Under the pieces are notes generated by a model. That model ran no database searches, was not told the DNA's origin, and saw only the letters and a list, made by a program, of their open reading frames with translations. Below, in pieces: positions 14,084 to 14,218 of a DNA stretch of 14,218 nt. Each line of letters opens with the position of its first letter. The first letter of the stretch is position 1. The stretch is from Bacteroidales bacterium (lineage in GTDB: Bacteria > Bacteroidota > Bacteroidia > Bacteroidales > Paludibacteraceae): assembly GCA_900768725.1 (NCBI GenBank), contig CAAGDU010000099.1:1-14218 (forward strand), written 5' to 3'. Made by a program: the position numbers and the translations under genes.

Positions 14084-14218
14084 TTACTTACAGATTTTCA
14101 GTTTCTTACCTGCGCGGATGTTGTCGGACGAGAGGTTGTTCCATGCTTTCAGTTGTTTGACCGTGCAGTGGAACTTCTTGGCGATGCCGCCGAGGGTGTC
14201 GCCGTTCTTGATGGTGTA
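14084..14218 (-). CDS. LysM-domain protein, C-terminal fragment (cut by the window edge)
   Basis: Only the last 44 residues are inside the window, read in frame from base 14218 to the TAA at 14086-14084. They form a nearly complete LysM peptidoglycan-binding module: YTIKNGDTLGGIAKKF (1-16), a central helix with VKQLKAWNNL, and IRAGKKLKI at the end. LysM binds GlcNAc-containing glycans, so the whole protein is probably a cell-wall hydrolase or an exported envelope protein, but the catalytic part lies outside. The gene ends 3 bp before the MerR-type regulator start. Confidence 0.85.
   Translation of the reverse strand, partial: YTIKNGDTLGGIAKKFHCTVKQLKAWNNLSSDNIRAGKKLKICK

Overview
The window comes from a member of the Bacteroidota, most likely the order Bacteroidales. 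The evidence is: two promoters with the Bacteroidota sigma signature (TTTG, 20 bp, TAnnTTTG); a short PSAT/PGDH serine pair whose PGDH has the Bacteroides-type PKKMGAQT active-site tail; an HD-phosphohydrolase-lpxD-lpxC-lpxA order typical of the phylum; secreted proteins ending in a Bacteroidales-style C-terminal tail; and intergenic DNA full of dispersed hairpin repeats. The species cannot be read from the sequence. Every gene I support, protein or RNA, is on the minus strand, so transcription runs from high to low coordinates.

Layout, right to left along transcription. (1) 14218-13742: the C-terminal end of a LysM protein, cut by the window edge, then 3 bp, then a small MerR-type regulator. 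(2) 13625-12783: a secreted SGNH-hydrolase-like protein of the DUF4886 type. (3) 12697-12364: a complete stable-RNA operon, with a consensus promoter, tRNA-Asp(GTC), tRNA-Arg(ACG) and a perfect intrinsic terminator. (4) 12123-6895: a consensus promoter drives an outer-membrane-barrel-like protein, an HD-domain phosphohydrolase 3 bp later, then lpxD, lpxC (ATGA overlap with lpxD) and, after an AT-rich gap, lpxA. The three lpx genes supply the first, second and third steps of lipid A biosynthesis. (5) 6759-5074: glnS, followed by a GC-rich hairpin. (6) 4990-2588: a large secreted protein made of about six diverged tandem domains with a C-terminal sorting-like tail. (7) 2259-92: serC and serA, two steps of serine synthesis, ending in a strong hairpin.

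I found no CRISPR array, transposase, phage gene, toxin-antitoxin pair or recognisable defence island. The chromosome here is mostly housekeeping. What stands out is: LpxC without the FabZ domain usually fused to it in this phylum; an inverted repeat clasping tRNA-Asp inside the tRNA operon; an A19/U56 exchange in tRNA-Arg; a dense TTAAYGG heptamer array before serC; several families of intergenic hairpin repeats, one of which appears to have been read into the C-terminus of the HD protein; and the uncharacterised six-domain secreted protein.
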